This document shows, one piece after another, positions 6,538 through 13,296 of a DNA stretch of 16,653 nt. This stretch comes from T3Sed10-241 sp036796255 (lineage in GTDB: Bacteria; Bacteroidota; Bacteroidia; Flavobacteriales_D; Cryomorphaceae): positions 1-16,653 of the forward strand of contig DAIRDH010000067.1 of assembly GCA_036796255.1 (NCBI GenBank). Direction: 5' to 3'. Numbering within the stretch: the stretch's first letter is position 1; every line of letters begins with the position of its first letter. A model generated the notes under the pieces. That model saw only the letters and a program-made list of their open reading frames with translations. It did no database searches and was not told the DNA's origin. Both the position numbers and the translations under genes were made by a program.

Positions 6538-6906
6538 ATGAAGGCCCTTATTACCATTGGACTCCTCGTATTGTCCAATAGTTTCATGACCCTCGCCTGG
6601 TATGGCCACTTGAAATTTGCCCAATGGAACGTTTTTGCGAAAGCCGGCCTTTTTGGCATCGTGATGATAAGCTGGGGCATCGCCTTTTTCGAGTACATGG
6701 CACAGGTGCCGGCCAACAAAATGGGCTATGTGGGCAACGGTGGGCCCTTCGACATATGGCAGCTCAAGGTGCTTCAGGAAGTCATCACCCTGGTGGTGTT
6801 TACGCTTTTTGCAGTGCTCTTTTTCAAGTCAGAACCGCTTAAAATGAATCATTTGATTGGTTTTGGCTTTCTGGTGCTTGCCGTGTACTTTATTTTCAAA
6901 AAATAA
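6538..6906 (+). CDS. DUF486 (DMT-superfamily-like) small membrane protein
   Basis: This protein of 122 residues has four hydrophobic segments near 3-21, 37-54, 78-97 and 104-120. Family hallmarks seen are SNSFMTLAWYGHLKF (13-27), SWGIAFFEYMAQVPANKMGY (45-64) and QLKVLQEVITLVVF (75-88). DUF486 proteins resemble half-size drug/metabolite transporters, but no substrate is established as far as I know. The ATG follows the arsM stop by a single base, which implies co-translation with arsM and makes an arsenic-related transport role a reasonable guess. The gene ends convergently with the sigma factor gene, 33 bases apart. Confidence 0.9.
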   Translation: MKALITIGLLVLSNSFMTLAWYGHLKFAQWNVFAKAGLFGIVMISWGIAFFEYMAQVPANKMGYVGNGGPFDIWQLKVLQEVITLVVFTLFAVLFFKSEPLKMNHLIGFGFLVLAVYFIFKK

Positions 6907-6939
6907 TTCCCGCTGGGCCTTTCGGGTAATTAGCATCAC

Positions 6940-7476
6940 TTAGTGAACGCTGATAAAAGCCTCCACCTTTTTCACTGCGTGAAAATAACTGGCTTTTAAA
7001 GCGCCCACACTTGTGCCCGTGAGCTCCGCTATTTGCTCATAAGGCATCTCTTCAAAATACCTCAGGTCAAACACCTGCCGCTGCTTGAGCGGCAGGGTGA
7101 GTATAGCAGCCTGAAGCTTGCGGCTTATGGCATCCCCGTCGGGGCCATCGGTGGTGGCGGAGGCATGGGCCTCATCGTCGATCACCGTGTGCAAATGCTT
7201 GCGCTTGCCTTTGTCTATGATCGCCAGTGCTTCATTGGTCGCGATGCGATACAGCCAGCTGTAGATGGCTGAATCACCGCGAAAGTTCGCAATGTTCTTC
7301 CACACCTTGATAAAGGTGTTTTGCAGTGCATCATCGGCATCGGGATGGCTTCCGAGCATGCGCCTCAGGTGGGCGTACAGGGGTTTTTGGTAGGTCGCCA
7401 GCAGCCGTTCAAAGCCTTTCTCAAAGCTGTGCTTGTGTTGCAGAAGGGCGAGAAATTCGCGGTCGGCCTCGTTCAT
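6940..7476 (-). CDS. ECF-type RNA polymerase sigma factor
   Basis: This sigma-70-family factor of the extracytoplasmic function class has 178 residues. Region 2 spans about residues 25-90, including DADDALQNTFIKVWKN (46-61) and SWLYRIATNEAL (73-84). A charged linker covers about 90-115, and region 4 covers about 122-174 with LPLKQRQVFDLRYFEEM and YEQIAELTG. It directs polymerase to a set of promoters that cannot be predicted from here. No anti-sigma factor follows it: downstream lies only the convergent DUF486 gene. It is 63 bases behind the transketolase C-subunit gene on the same strand and may be read through from that operon or have its own promoter. Confidence 0.92.
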   Translation of the reverse strand: MNEADREFLALLQHKHSFEKGFERLLATYQKPLYAHLRRMLGSHPDADDALQNTFIKVWKNIANFRGDSAIYSWLYRIATNEALAIIDKGKRKHLHTVIDDEAHASATTDGPDGDAISRKLQAAILTLPLKQRQVFDLRYFEEMPYEQIAELTGTSVGALKASYFHAVKKVEAFISVH

Positions 7477-7539
7477 AAGTGCGTTTTCAATTCAATGCAT
7501 TTGCTGTACTGCAAGGTACTGAAAAGCACGAATCTGGTC

Positions 7540-8493
7540 CTATTTTCGCGAAAGCGCCTTTTTGGCGGCAGCCACCACGTCGGCAGTTTCGATGCCGTAC
7601 TTGACCATGAGCTCTTCAGGGGTGCCGCTTTCGCCAAATGAATCGTCGATAGCCACCATTTCAAGGGCGGCGGGATGCTTGCGGGCAAGCAACTGCGCGA
7701 TGCTGTCACCTAGTCCGCCGTTCATCTGGTGCTCTTCGGCACTCACTGCGCAACCTGTTTTCCTTACGGAAGCTAAGATCGCTGCTTCGTCCAAAGGTTT
7801 AATCGTATGGATGTTGATGATCTCTGCGCTGATACCGGATTCCGCCAAAATGTGTCCAGCCTCAATGGCTTTCCACACGAGATGACCTGTGGCAAAGATG
7901 CTTACATCCGTACCTTCATTGAGCATCACGGCTTTGCCAATTTCAAATTTTTGATCCACCGGGGTGAAGTTGGGAACTTTTGGCCTTCCAAAACGAAGGT
8001 AAACGGGCCCCTCGTGGTCGGCGATGGCAATGGTTGCGGCCTTGGTTTGGTTGTAATCGCAAGGATTGATCACCACCATGTGGGGCAGCATCCGCATCAT
8101 GCCGAGGTCTTCGAGAATCTGGTGGGTTGCGCCATCCTCCCCCAGCGTGATGCCCGCATGCGAAGCGCATATCTTCACATTTTTGTGGCTGTAGGCGATG
8201 GATTGCCTGATCTGGTCGTATACGCGTCCGGTCGAGAAGTTGGCAAAGGTTCCCGTGAAGGGAATTTTACCACCAATGGTAAGGCCCGCTGCGATGCCCA
8301 TCATATTGGCCTCGGCAATTCCTACCTGAAAAAACCTTTCCGGAAAGGCATCCTCAAAAGCGTTCATTTTCAAGCTGCCCGTAAGGTCGGCACAGAGCGC
8401 CACCACATTGGGATTGGATTTACCGAGCTCCAGCAGTCCGTCTCCGAATCCGCTGCGGGTGTCTTTTTCGTTTTGAATGGCAAAGGTTTTCAT
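7540..8493 (-). CDS. Transketolase, C-terminal subunit
   Basis: This is the pyrimidine-binding plus C-terminal half of a split thiamine-diphosphate transketolase, 317 residues, acting in the non-oxidative pentose phosphate pathway. The Pyr domain runs from about 10 to 170 and contains the catalytic glutamate region QVGIAEANMMGIAAG (56-70, E61) and the segment FSTGRVYDQIRQSIAYS. The domain around GDSIAQLLA and ESGTPEELM is the usual C-terminal fold. It lacks the PP domain, which is on the separate N-subunit gene at 9878-10729. The VWA gene sits between them. Its ATG is only 8 bases after the VWA stop, so the three genes are very likely one operon. The stop is TAG at 7542-7540. Confidence 0.93.
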   Translation of the reverse strand: MKTFAIQNEKDTRSGFGDGLLELGKSNPNVVALCADLTGSLKMNAFEDAFPERFFQVGIAEANMMGIAAGLTIGGKIPFTGTFANFSTGRVYDQIRQSIAYSHKNVKICASHAGITLGEDGATHQILEDLGMMRMLPHMVVINPCDYNQTKAATIAIADHEGPVYLRFGRPKVPNFTPVDQKFEIGKAVMLNEGTDVSIFATGHLVWKAIEAGHILAESGISAEIINIHTIKPLDEAAILASVRKTGCAVSAEEHQMNGGLGDSIAQLLARKHPAALEMVAIDDSFGESGTPEELMVKYGIETADVVAAAKKALSRK

Positions 8494-8501
8494 GCAGGCG
8501 T

Positions 8502-9875
8502 TTATAATTTTAGGTTGGTGGCTGAACCCGAATTGATGGTAAACTCGCGTTCTATGGTGTAAATGACTTCCTTGCTGTTTTGTGAGCGGTACGTAACCTT
8601 GTAGTCACCGGGCTGCAGCTGGTATTGCTGGTTCACTTCCTTGCTCAGGTTGCATACCCAGCGCAATTGGCTCCCCTCTATTTTGGCGATGCTGCCATAT
8701 CCGGGCGAGGTCACGCCGAGGTTGATCACGCCTGGTTCGGGAATGGTGACTGTCGTGGTCTTGTTTTGGCTCACCACCACTGCGTCGATAAAGGTGCGTG
8801 GAAGGGTGAGTATCTCAAGGTCATAGGTATCAGTGAGCACTTGCTCGGTGTAGTTTACTTTTTGCACGTGGAGGGTTCTCAGCTCTCCCTGCTTCCGCAA
8901 AATGACCTGAGCGTCGCCGCCTTGCCTGCCCGGCACCTTTACTTCGAGCTTGCCCTGACCGGCATCTACCGGAATCACGGTGTGCCTTCCCGGCTCAATG
9001 CGGATATTTTCTTTGCTGATTTGCGGAATGGTATGCACCTCCATGCGGTAAGTGATCACGGGGTCGAGGCTCAGCGTATCCGGATTGCCGCGGTGGTTAA
9101 GGGTATGTACAAAGCTGTAGACCAATGCATCAGTGTTCTGGTCAAAAAGGTTGACCGTGGTGTTGGTCTCAAGGGGTTTTTGAAAATCGTCGAGCAGGTT
9201 CACCTGGGCTGTGGTGTTGTTGAGCGCCTGACTGATCACGATGTTCAGAATGTTGCGAAAGCTGTCTGAATCGGTCGCGTCGTAGTAATTGCCCACGCAC
9301 GAAAAAGTGGTTTTGAAATCGTCATCCAGCCCCACGCCGATGACGAAAGGCTTGAGAATGATATTATTCTTTTGCAATGCCCGCGATATTGCACAAGGGT
9401 CGCCGTCGCAGGCCTCGATGCCATCGGTGATGAGGATAATTACATTGCGGCAATTGGTGCAGGGCGGGAAGTCATTGCCTGAAAGCTCCAGCGAGCGGGC
9501 GATCGGGGTAGTTCCTTGCGGGGTAACCTTGTCGATGGTGCGCTGAATGAGCCCCACGTTGTTGGGCCTGAACGACACTTCGAGCTTGGTATCTTCACAG
9601 TCCTGCTCCCCTTTCACGATGGGCACCTGATGGCCGTACACACGCAGGGCAAGCTCCAGGTTTTCTTTGCCTTCAAGCTCCTGCAGCGACTCTTTGAGCA
9701 ATGTTCTGGCTATCTTGATGCGGGTTTCATTTTCCCATCGGGCGTTCATACTGTTGCTAGCGTCAAAGATGAAGAGCACGCGCGTAAGCTGCGTTTCCTC
9801 CTTCTTCTGTGCCTGTGCACTTCCGTAAAAAGTGACAGCAGCGAGCAACAGCAAAAAACCGATGTGAATTCTCAT
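8502..9875 (-). CDS. Secreted von Willebrand factor type A domain protein
   Basis: This protein has 457 residues. A Sec signal peptide covers about 1-22 (hydrophobic LLLLAAVTFYG, cleavage after AQA); no lipobox cysteine follows, so the mature protein is probably periplasmic or exported. The VWA domain runs from about 31 to 220 and has a complete MIDAS: D38, S40 and S42 (DASNS), T122 or T123 (QGTTPIA) and D151 (ITDGIE). It should therefore bind a divalent metal. Cysteines at 93, 139, 142, 156, 161 and 193 may form disulfides. Residues 220-457 look like beta-rich repeats and I do not recognise the fold. It lies between the two transketolase subunit genes (2 and 8 bases away). The function is unknown. 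Confidence 0.88.
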   Translation of the reverse strand: MRIHIGFLLLLAAVTFYGSAQAQKKEETQLTRVLFIFDASNSMNARWENETRIKIARTLLKESLQELEGKENLELALRVYGHQVPIVKGEQDCEDTKLEVSFRPNNVGLIQRTIDKVTPQGTTPIARSLELSGNDFPPCTNCRNVIILITDGIEACDGDPCAISRALQKNNIILKPFVIGVGLDDDFKTTFSCVGNYYDATDSDSFRNILNIVISQALNNTTAQVNLLDDFQKPLETNTTVNLFDQNTDALVYSFVHTLNHRGNPDTLSLDPVITYRMEVHTIPQISKENIRIEPGRHTVIPVDAGQGKLEVKVPGRQGGDAQVILRKQGELRTLHVQKVNYTEQVLTDTYDLEILTLPRTFIDAVVVSQNKTTTVTIPEPGVINLGVTSPGYGSIAKIEGSQLRWVCNLSKEVNQQYQLQPGDYKVTYRSQNSKEVIYTIEREFTINSGSATNLKL

Positions 9876-9877
9876 AT

Positions 9878-10729
9878 TTAGTAATCTCCGTGTACTGTCT
9901 CGGGATTTTGGGAAAGCGCATTCTCGAGTTGCTCGTCATTGGGTGCCACGCCATGCCATTTGTGGCTACCCACCATAAAGTCGACGCCATTGCCCATTTC
10001 TGTGCGCATCAGCACCACCACAGGCTTGCCTTTACCGCTAAGGTTTTTCGCTTCAGCCATGGTGTCGAGTACATTGCCCATGTCGTTGCCGTTTTTCATT
10101 TCAAGTACTTCCCACCCGAAGGCTTTCCACTTGCCGGCAAGGTCTCCGAGATCGAGTACATCTTGCACGTCCCCATCAATTTGCCTGCCATTGTAGTCGA
10201 CGGTCGAAATGATGTTGTCCATTTTGTGGGCTGCGGCGTACATGGCAGCTTCCCAAATCTGGCCTTCCTGCAGCTCGCCATCCCCGTGAAGGGTGTACAC
10301 AAGGTGCTTACAGCCATTGAGTTTCTTTGCTTCTGCGGCACCGATGGCCACAGAAAGCCCCTGGCCAAGCGAGCCCGAGGCCACCCTGATGCCGGGCAAT
10401 CCCTCATGTGTGGCGGGGTGCCCCTGAAGGCGGGAGTTGAGCTTTCTGAAAGTCTTCAATTCTTCGACCGGGAAGAAACCATTGCGCGCCAACACGCTGT
10501 ACCACACAGGCGAGATGTGGCCATTGCTCAAGAAGAACAGGTCTTCCCCCTGACCATCCATGTGAAACTCTCCACGCTTGTAGTCCATAATTTTGCCGTA
10601 AAGGGCTACGAAAAACTCCGTACAACCGAGGCTGGCCCCGGGATGTCCTGAATTTACCGCATGCACCATGCGCACTATATCGCGGCGCACTTGCTGCGCC
10701 AGGGTTTCGAGTTGGGCCTGATCCGTCAT
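9878..10729 (-). CDS. Transketolase, N-terminal subunit
   Basis: This is the diphosphate-binding half of a split transketolase, 283 residues. Family landmarks are SGHPGASLGCTE (27-38, H29), LSNGHISPVWY (67-77, H71), GHP (103-105) and the thiamine diphosphate motif GDGELQEGQIWEAA starting at 149 and ending in VDYN (N180). Together with the C-subunit at 7540-8493 it would make one cytoplasmic enzyme that moves two-carbon units between ketose and aldose phosphates. It is first in the minus-strand operon. A -7 box lies 26-33 bases upstream. Its stop TAA (9880-9878) is two bases before the VWA start. Confidence 0.94.
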   Translation of the reverse strand: MTDQAQLETLAQQVRRDIVRMVHAVNSGHPGASLGCTEFFVALYGKIMDYKRGEFHMDGQGEDLFFLSNGHISPVWYSVLARNGFFPVEELKTFRKLNSRLQGHPATHEGLPGIRVASGSLGQGLSVAIGAAEAKKLNGCKHLVYTLHGDGELQEGQIWEAAMYAAAHKMDNIISTVDYNGRQIDGDVQDVLDLGDLAGKWKAFGWEVLEMKNGNDMGNVLDTMAEAKNLSGKGKPVVVLMRTEMGNGVDFMVGSHKWHGVAPNDEQLENALSQNPETVHGDY

Positions 10730-10754
10730 GAGAATTGCTGTGTGAATTTGCCGT

Positions 10755-10784
10755 CAAAAGTAAAACAATGCTCCCACGCGCGAA
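10755..10784 (-). promoter_or_regulatory. Putative promoter of the transketolase-VWA operon
   Basis: On the minus strand TACTTTTG at 10762-10755 is an exact TAnnTTTG. TTCG at 10784-10781, a three-of-four match to the -33 TTTG, stands 18 bases upstream. Transcription would start near 10748, about 19 bases before the ATG at 10729. Confidence 0.45.
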
Positions 10785-10992
10785 CCATTGAACTTGCCGA
10801 GTTATGAATACCCATTGTGGAAAAGCCGATGATTTCTTGGTGCTAAATGCTTGTGTGGGAAGGATGGTTTGTTGCGTTTCAGTTCGCCATGCCATAGCGT
10901 AGCCCTAACAGAAAGCAGCCAGAGGCCGGGTGAAGCCTCACACGACCCCGCTACGCTTGCGGTCACGCCAGAGGCGAGCGAGGGCAGGCGCT

Positions 10993-11017
10993 GTCGCCAC
11001 GCTAAAGGCGTGGCGAC
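10993..11017. repeat. Perfect hairpin within the repeat cluster
   Basis: GTCGCCACGC at 10993-11002 and GCGTGGCGAC at 11008-11017 are exact reverse complements around a TAAAG loop: a ten-pair, GC-rich stem. A shorter version (CCACGC, loop TAAA, GCGTGG) recurs at 11447-11462, so the hairpin is a repeat component. No T-run follows, so I do not call it a terminator. Confidence 0.75.
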
Positions 11018-11198
11018 CACTTTAGGTGGCCTCCGGCCATATTCATACTCAATTGAAGTTATATCAATTAAACTGGATTTTCCCAGTTGAAAACGGCCAG
11101 AGGCCAAAGGAAGCGTCGCACGCCCCTGCTGCGCGTACGGGCAGGCCAGAGGCGAGCGACAGCGCATGGCCTCCGAAAAAAATACGCACTTCGTTTAA

Positions 11199-11253
11199 CC
11201 CCGCTGCGCTTACGGCCACGGCGGTCACGGCGGGCACGGCCAGAGGCCCGCCC
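11199..11253 (+). repeat. Exact 55-base repeat, left copy (abuts N gap)
   Basis: These 55 bases are identical to 11354-11408. The copy ends exactly where the N run begins and the other begins exactly where it ends. Inside is a 9-base near-tandem (CACGGCGGT, CACGGCGGG). An exact repeat ending at both contig edges is what an unresolved assembly overlap looks like. Confidence 0.92.
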
Positions 11254-11353
11254 NNNNNNNNNNNNNNNNNNNNNNNNNNNNNNNNNNNNNNNNNNNNNNN
11301 NNNNNNNNNNNNNNNNNNNNNNNNNNNNNNNNNNNNNNNNNNNNNNNNNNNNN
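11254..11353. other. Assembly gap of 100 N
   Basis: Exactly 100 undetermined bases, the usual placeholder for a scaffold join of unknown length. The true distance could be negative (overlap), zero, or a longer repeat array. Confidence 0.98.
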
Positions 11354-11408
11354 CCCCGCTGCGCTTACGGCCACGGCGGTCACGGCGGGCACGGCCAGAG
11401 GCCCGCCC
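11354..11408 (+). repeat. Exact 55-base repeat, right copy (abuts N gap)
   Basis: Identical over its full length to 11199-11253. The identity does not continue past the window-side ends: TTTAA precedes the left copy and GACTGCG follows the right copy. Confidence 0.92.
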
Positions 11409-11521
11409 GACTGCGTCAGCAGGGGTAGCGACAACGCCGGCCCTCGCCACGCTAAAGCGTGGTAAGGTTTCACCCGGCCTCTGGCCGTTACTTACTCTGA
11501 AAAAAAAAATATTTTCACCCC

Positions 11522-11544
11522 AAAATCTAACTTAGTTAGATTTT
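11522..11544. promoter_or_regulatory. Perfect palindrome upstream of the TetR-type regulator (probable operator)
   Basis: AAAATCTAAC at 11522-11531 and GTTAGATTTT at 11535-11544 are exact reverse complements around TTA. Size, symmetry and position, 16 bases before the GTG start, are typical of a TetR-family autoregulatory operator. CACCTTTG at 11549-11556 is a seven-of-eight match to the -7 box. Bound repressor would sit over or just upstream of the promoter of the whole efflux operon. Confidence 0.7.
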
Positions 11545-11560
11545 TTACCACCTTTGCCCC

Positions 11561-12178
11561 GTGCGAACAAGCAAGGCCACAAGCCGACCCAGTGCCACCG
11601 CTGCCCAGATTAAAGAGGTGGCCATTGAGCTGGCCCGCGAAGACGGCTGGAACAAGCTCACCGTGCGCGCCCTGGCCGATAAAATGGGCTACACCCCTCC
11701 TATCCTTTACCAGCATTTCCAAAACAAGGACCACCTCCTGAGCGAAATCATAGCCGAAGGATTTGAACAACTTTACGCGTCTGTAAAAGCTGCGGCCAAT
11801 GAAACTGCAAGTCCCTCGGAGGCACTCGTAGCGGTTGCGCGTGCGCGTTTCCGATTTGCCGAAAGGCACAACGCCCTGCACAGCTTAATGTTTGCCACAG
11901 GATGCCCGTGCTGGCAGCGGGAAGCCACATTTAAAGGCATGATGCAGGCCGGCGCATTGATCACAGAGCTGCTTCAATCCATCAGCGGACGTACAGACGA
12001 TTGCCACGACCTCAAGACCAATGTGGTGGCCCTGATCAAAGGCTACACTTACTTCGCTACCGAAATGCCCGACGATGCGGCAAGCCGGCAATTTTTTCCA
12101 GATCTCAAACCAGAAGACGCCCTGGCCCAGGCCATGGAGCGCTTTATTATATCTATCCAAAATCCCAAGCACACATGA
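11561..12178 (+). CDS. TetR/AcrR-family transcriptional regulator
   Basis: This is a one-component repressor of 205 residues. The N-terminal helix-turn-helix covers about residues 14-60, with LTVRALADKMGYTPPILYQH (33-52, recognition helix TPPILYQHF) followed by NKDHLLSEI. The remainder is the helical ligand-binding and dimer domain, with a cysteine-containing loop ATGCPCWQ near 111-118 and the helix VVALIKGYTYF. I start it at GTG 11561 because the frame has no ATG before residue 42 and the operator ends at 11544. The start is so close to the candidate -7 box that the message may be nearly leaderless. Its TGA overlaps the adaptor ATG (ATGA, 12175-12178), so it is the first gene of the efflux operon and probably represses it. 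Confidence 0.92.
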   Translation: MRTSKATSRPSATAAQIKEVAIELAREDGWNKLTVRALADKMGYTPPILYQHFQNKDHLLSEIIAEGFEQLYASVKAAANETASPSEALVAVARARFRFAERHNALHSLMFATGCPCWQREATFKGMMQAGALITELLQSISGRTDDCHDLKTNVVALIKGYTYFATEMPDDAASRQFFPDLKPEDALAQAMERFIISIQNPKHT

Positions 12179-13296
12179 ACAAGCGCAAGCTCATCATTTC
12201 AGCAGCCGGCCTCGGCGTATTGCTGCTCAGCTTCCTGCTGGCAGGCCAGCTCAAGCGAGAAGCCCCCGACCGCAGCATCAAGCCCGGAAGCATTGCCACG
12301 GCTGTGGCGAGCATGGACATTGCTCCTGGTGATGTGGCGCGCAGCGTGAAAATAACCGGTCGCCTGGTGCCCCAAAGCACGGTGAGCCTTTATGCAGAGG
12401 TGGGCGGTGTGGCCGAATTTGGCCCAAAGCCTTTCAAGCCCGGCCTGCGCTTCAGCAAGGGTGAGCTGCTGCTCAAAATCAATGCCGACGAGATGGAAAG
12501 CGGCCTCGCCTCTGCGCGCAGCGGCTTTCAGAGCCAGCTGGCGGGGGTGATTCCCGACCTTAAAATCGATTTTGCCGATGAGGCAGAGGCCTGGACTGCC
12601 TACCTCGAAAACCTGCAAATAGACCGACCCTTGCCAGCCCTACCCGAGGTAAAAGACCGCAAGCTCAACCTCTTCCTCAGCGGGCGAAACATTTACACCA
12701 CCTATTACAACATCAAGGAAGCGGAAACCCGCCTCGACAAGCACGTGCTCAGGGCACCCTTTGCCGGATCGCTCACTTCGGCGCAGATCGATGCTTCGTC
12801 GCTGGTGCGCATCGGACAGCCGCTTGGTGAATTCATCAGCACAGGCCGCTACGAGCTCGAAGCCGGCGTAAGCTACCGCGACATTGCCGCGCTCGGCGTT
12901 GGCAGCAGCTTTGAGATGCGCGACGTGAATACAGGCGACACCTACAAAGCCCGCGTGGTGCGGATCAACGACGCGGTAGATCCCCTCACCCAGCAAGTGA
13001 AAGTATATGCGGAAGTGATCAGCGAAAGTGCCCGCAGTGGCATCTACCTCGAAGGTGATCTGGTCGCACAAACATTTGCGGAAGCGGCAGAAATACCCGC
13101 CCAGGCCCTGGTCGACGAGCGCTCCATCTTCGTGGTGCGCGACAGCACGGCCCGCCTCATACCCGTGGAGGTGATGCACCGAAGCGCCGAGAAGGCCATC
13201 ATCGGCGGCATAGAAGGCGCGGAAAAACTCATCACCAGCAAGCACAATGAAGCCTTCGCCGGCAGCAAAGTAAGCATCACCAACATCGCCGAATGA
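12175..13296 (+). CDS. RND efflux periplasmic adaptor (HlyD/MFP family)
   Basis: This 373-residue adaptor links an inner-membrane RND pump to an outer-membrane channel. A membrane anchor covers about 7-24 with no lipobox. The barrel-sandwich (lipoyl) halves lie at about 66-102 and 189-222 (HVLRAPFAGSLTS). The hairpin between them is short and irregular (about 105-188), unlike the long coiled coil of AcrA. Beta-barrel and membrane-proximal domains follow (VSYRDIAALGVGSSFEMRD; PAQALVDERSIFVV). The frame is open from 12001, but that part lies inside the TetR-type gene, so I start at ATG 12175, which overlaps the upstream stop. The end overlaps the permease start (ATGA, 13293-13296). Confidence 0.93.
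   Translation: MNKRKLIISAAGLGVLLLSFLLAGQLKREAPDRSIKPGSIATAVASMDIAPGDVARSVKITGRLVPQSTVSLYAEVGGVAEFGPKPFKPGLRFSKGELLLKINADEMESGLASARSGFQSQLAGVIPDLKIDFADEAEAWTAYLENLQIDRPLPALPEVKDRKLNLFLSGRNIYTTYYNIKEAETRLDKHVLRAPFAGSLTSAQIDASSLVRIGQPLGEFISTGRYELEAGVSYRDIAALGVGSSFEMRDVNTGDTYKARVVRINDAVDPLTQQVKVYAEVISESARSGIYLEGDLVAQTFAEAAEIPAQALVDERSIFVVRDSTARLIPVEVMHRSAEKAIIGGIEGAEKLITSKHNEAFAGSKVSITNIAE

Larger units (their letters stand above)
10917..11486. repeat. GC-rich palindromic repeat cluster with inverted ends
   Basis: The word GCCAGAGGCS recurs at about 10918, 10967, 11096, 11145, 11239 and 11394, and its reverse complement ends the region at 11476-11486. The 21-base ends 10917-10937 and 11466-11486 are inverted repeats with 19 matches. 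GCCAGAGGCGAGCGA is shared exactly by 10967-10981 and 11145-11159. Strong hairpins occur inside. The pattern looks like REP/REPIN-type or MITE-like non-coding repeats, with no transposase here. Confidence 0.7.
10730..11560. other. Long intergenic region between the transketolase and efflux operons
   Basis: This stretch of 831 bases lies between two divergent operons. It holds the transketolase promoter (10755-10784), unremarkable sequence to about 10915, a GC-rich repeat cluster at 10917-11486 interrupted by 100 N, and the TetR operator at 11522-11544. Open frames crossing the repeats consist of low-complexity Arg/Ala/Pro-rich translations in several frames and run through the N run. I treat them as non-coding. 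Confidence 0.7.

Noticed and set aside
6907..6939. Bidirectional terminator between the convergent DUF486 and sigma factor genes
   Set aside because: Only a weak CCCG/CGGG pairing is visible with no clear T-tracts on either side.
7544..7553. Palindrome TTTCGCGAAA at the end of the transketolase C-subunit gene
   Set aside because: It is within the last codons, short, and has no T-run or regulated gene arrangement that would support a terminator or operator.
11199..11408. CRISPR-like or satellite array
   Set aside because: Only two identical copies exist, placed exactly at the gap edges, with no spacers or cas genes.
11026..11535. Long open frames across the repeat cluster on both strands
   Set aside because: They run through the 100 N, are rich in Arg, Ala and Pro in every frame, and reflect GC-rich repeats rather than coding.
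12001..12174. N-terminal extension of the adaptor protein by 58 residues
   Set aside because: It lies wholly inside the TetR-type gene in another frame, has Arg/Pro-rich translation, and the ATG at 12175 gives a normal membrane anchor.
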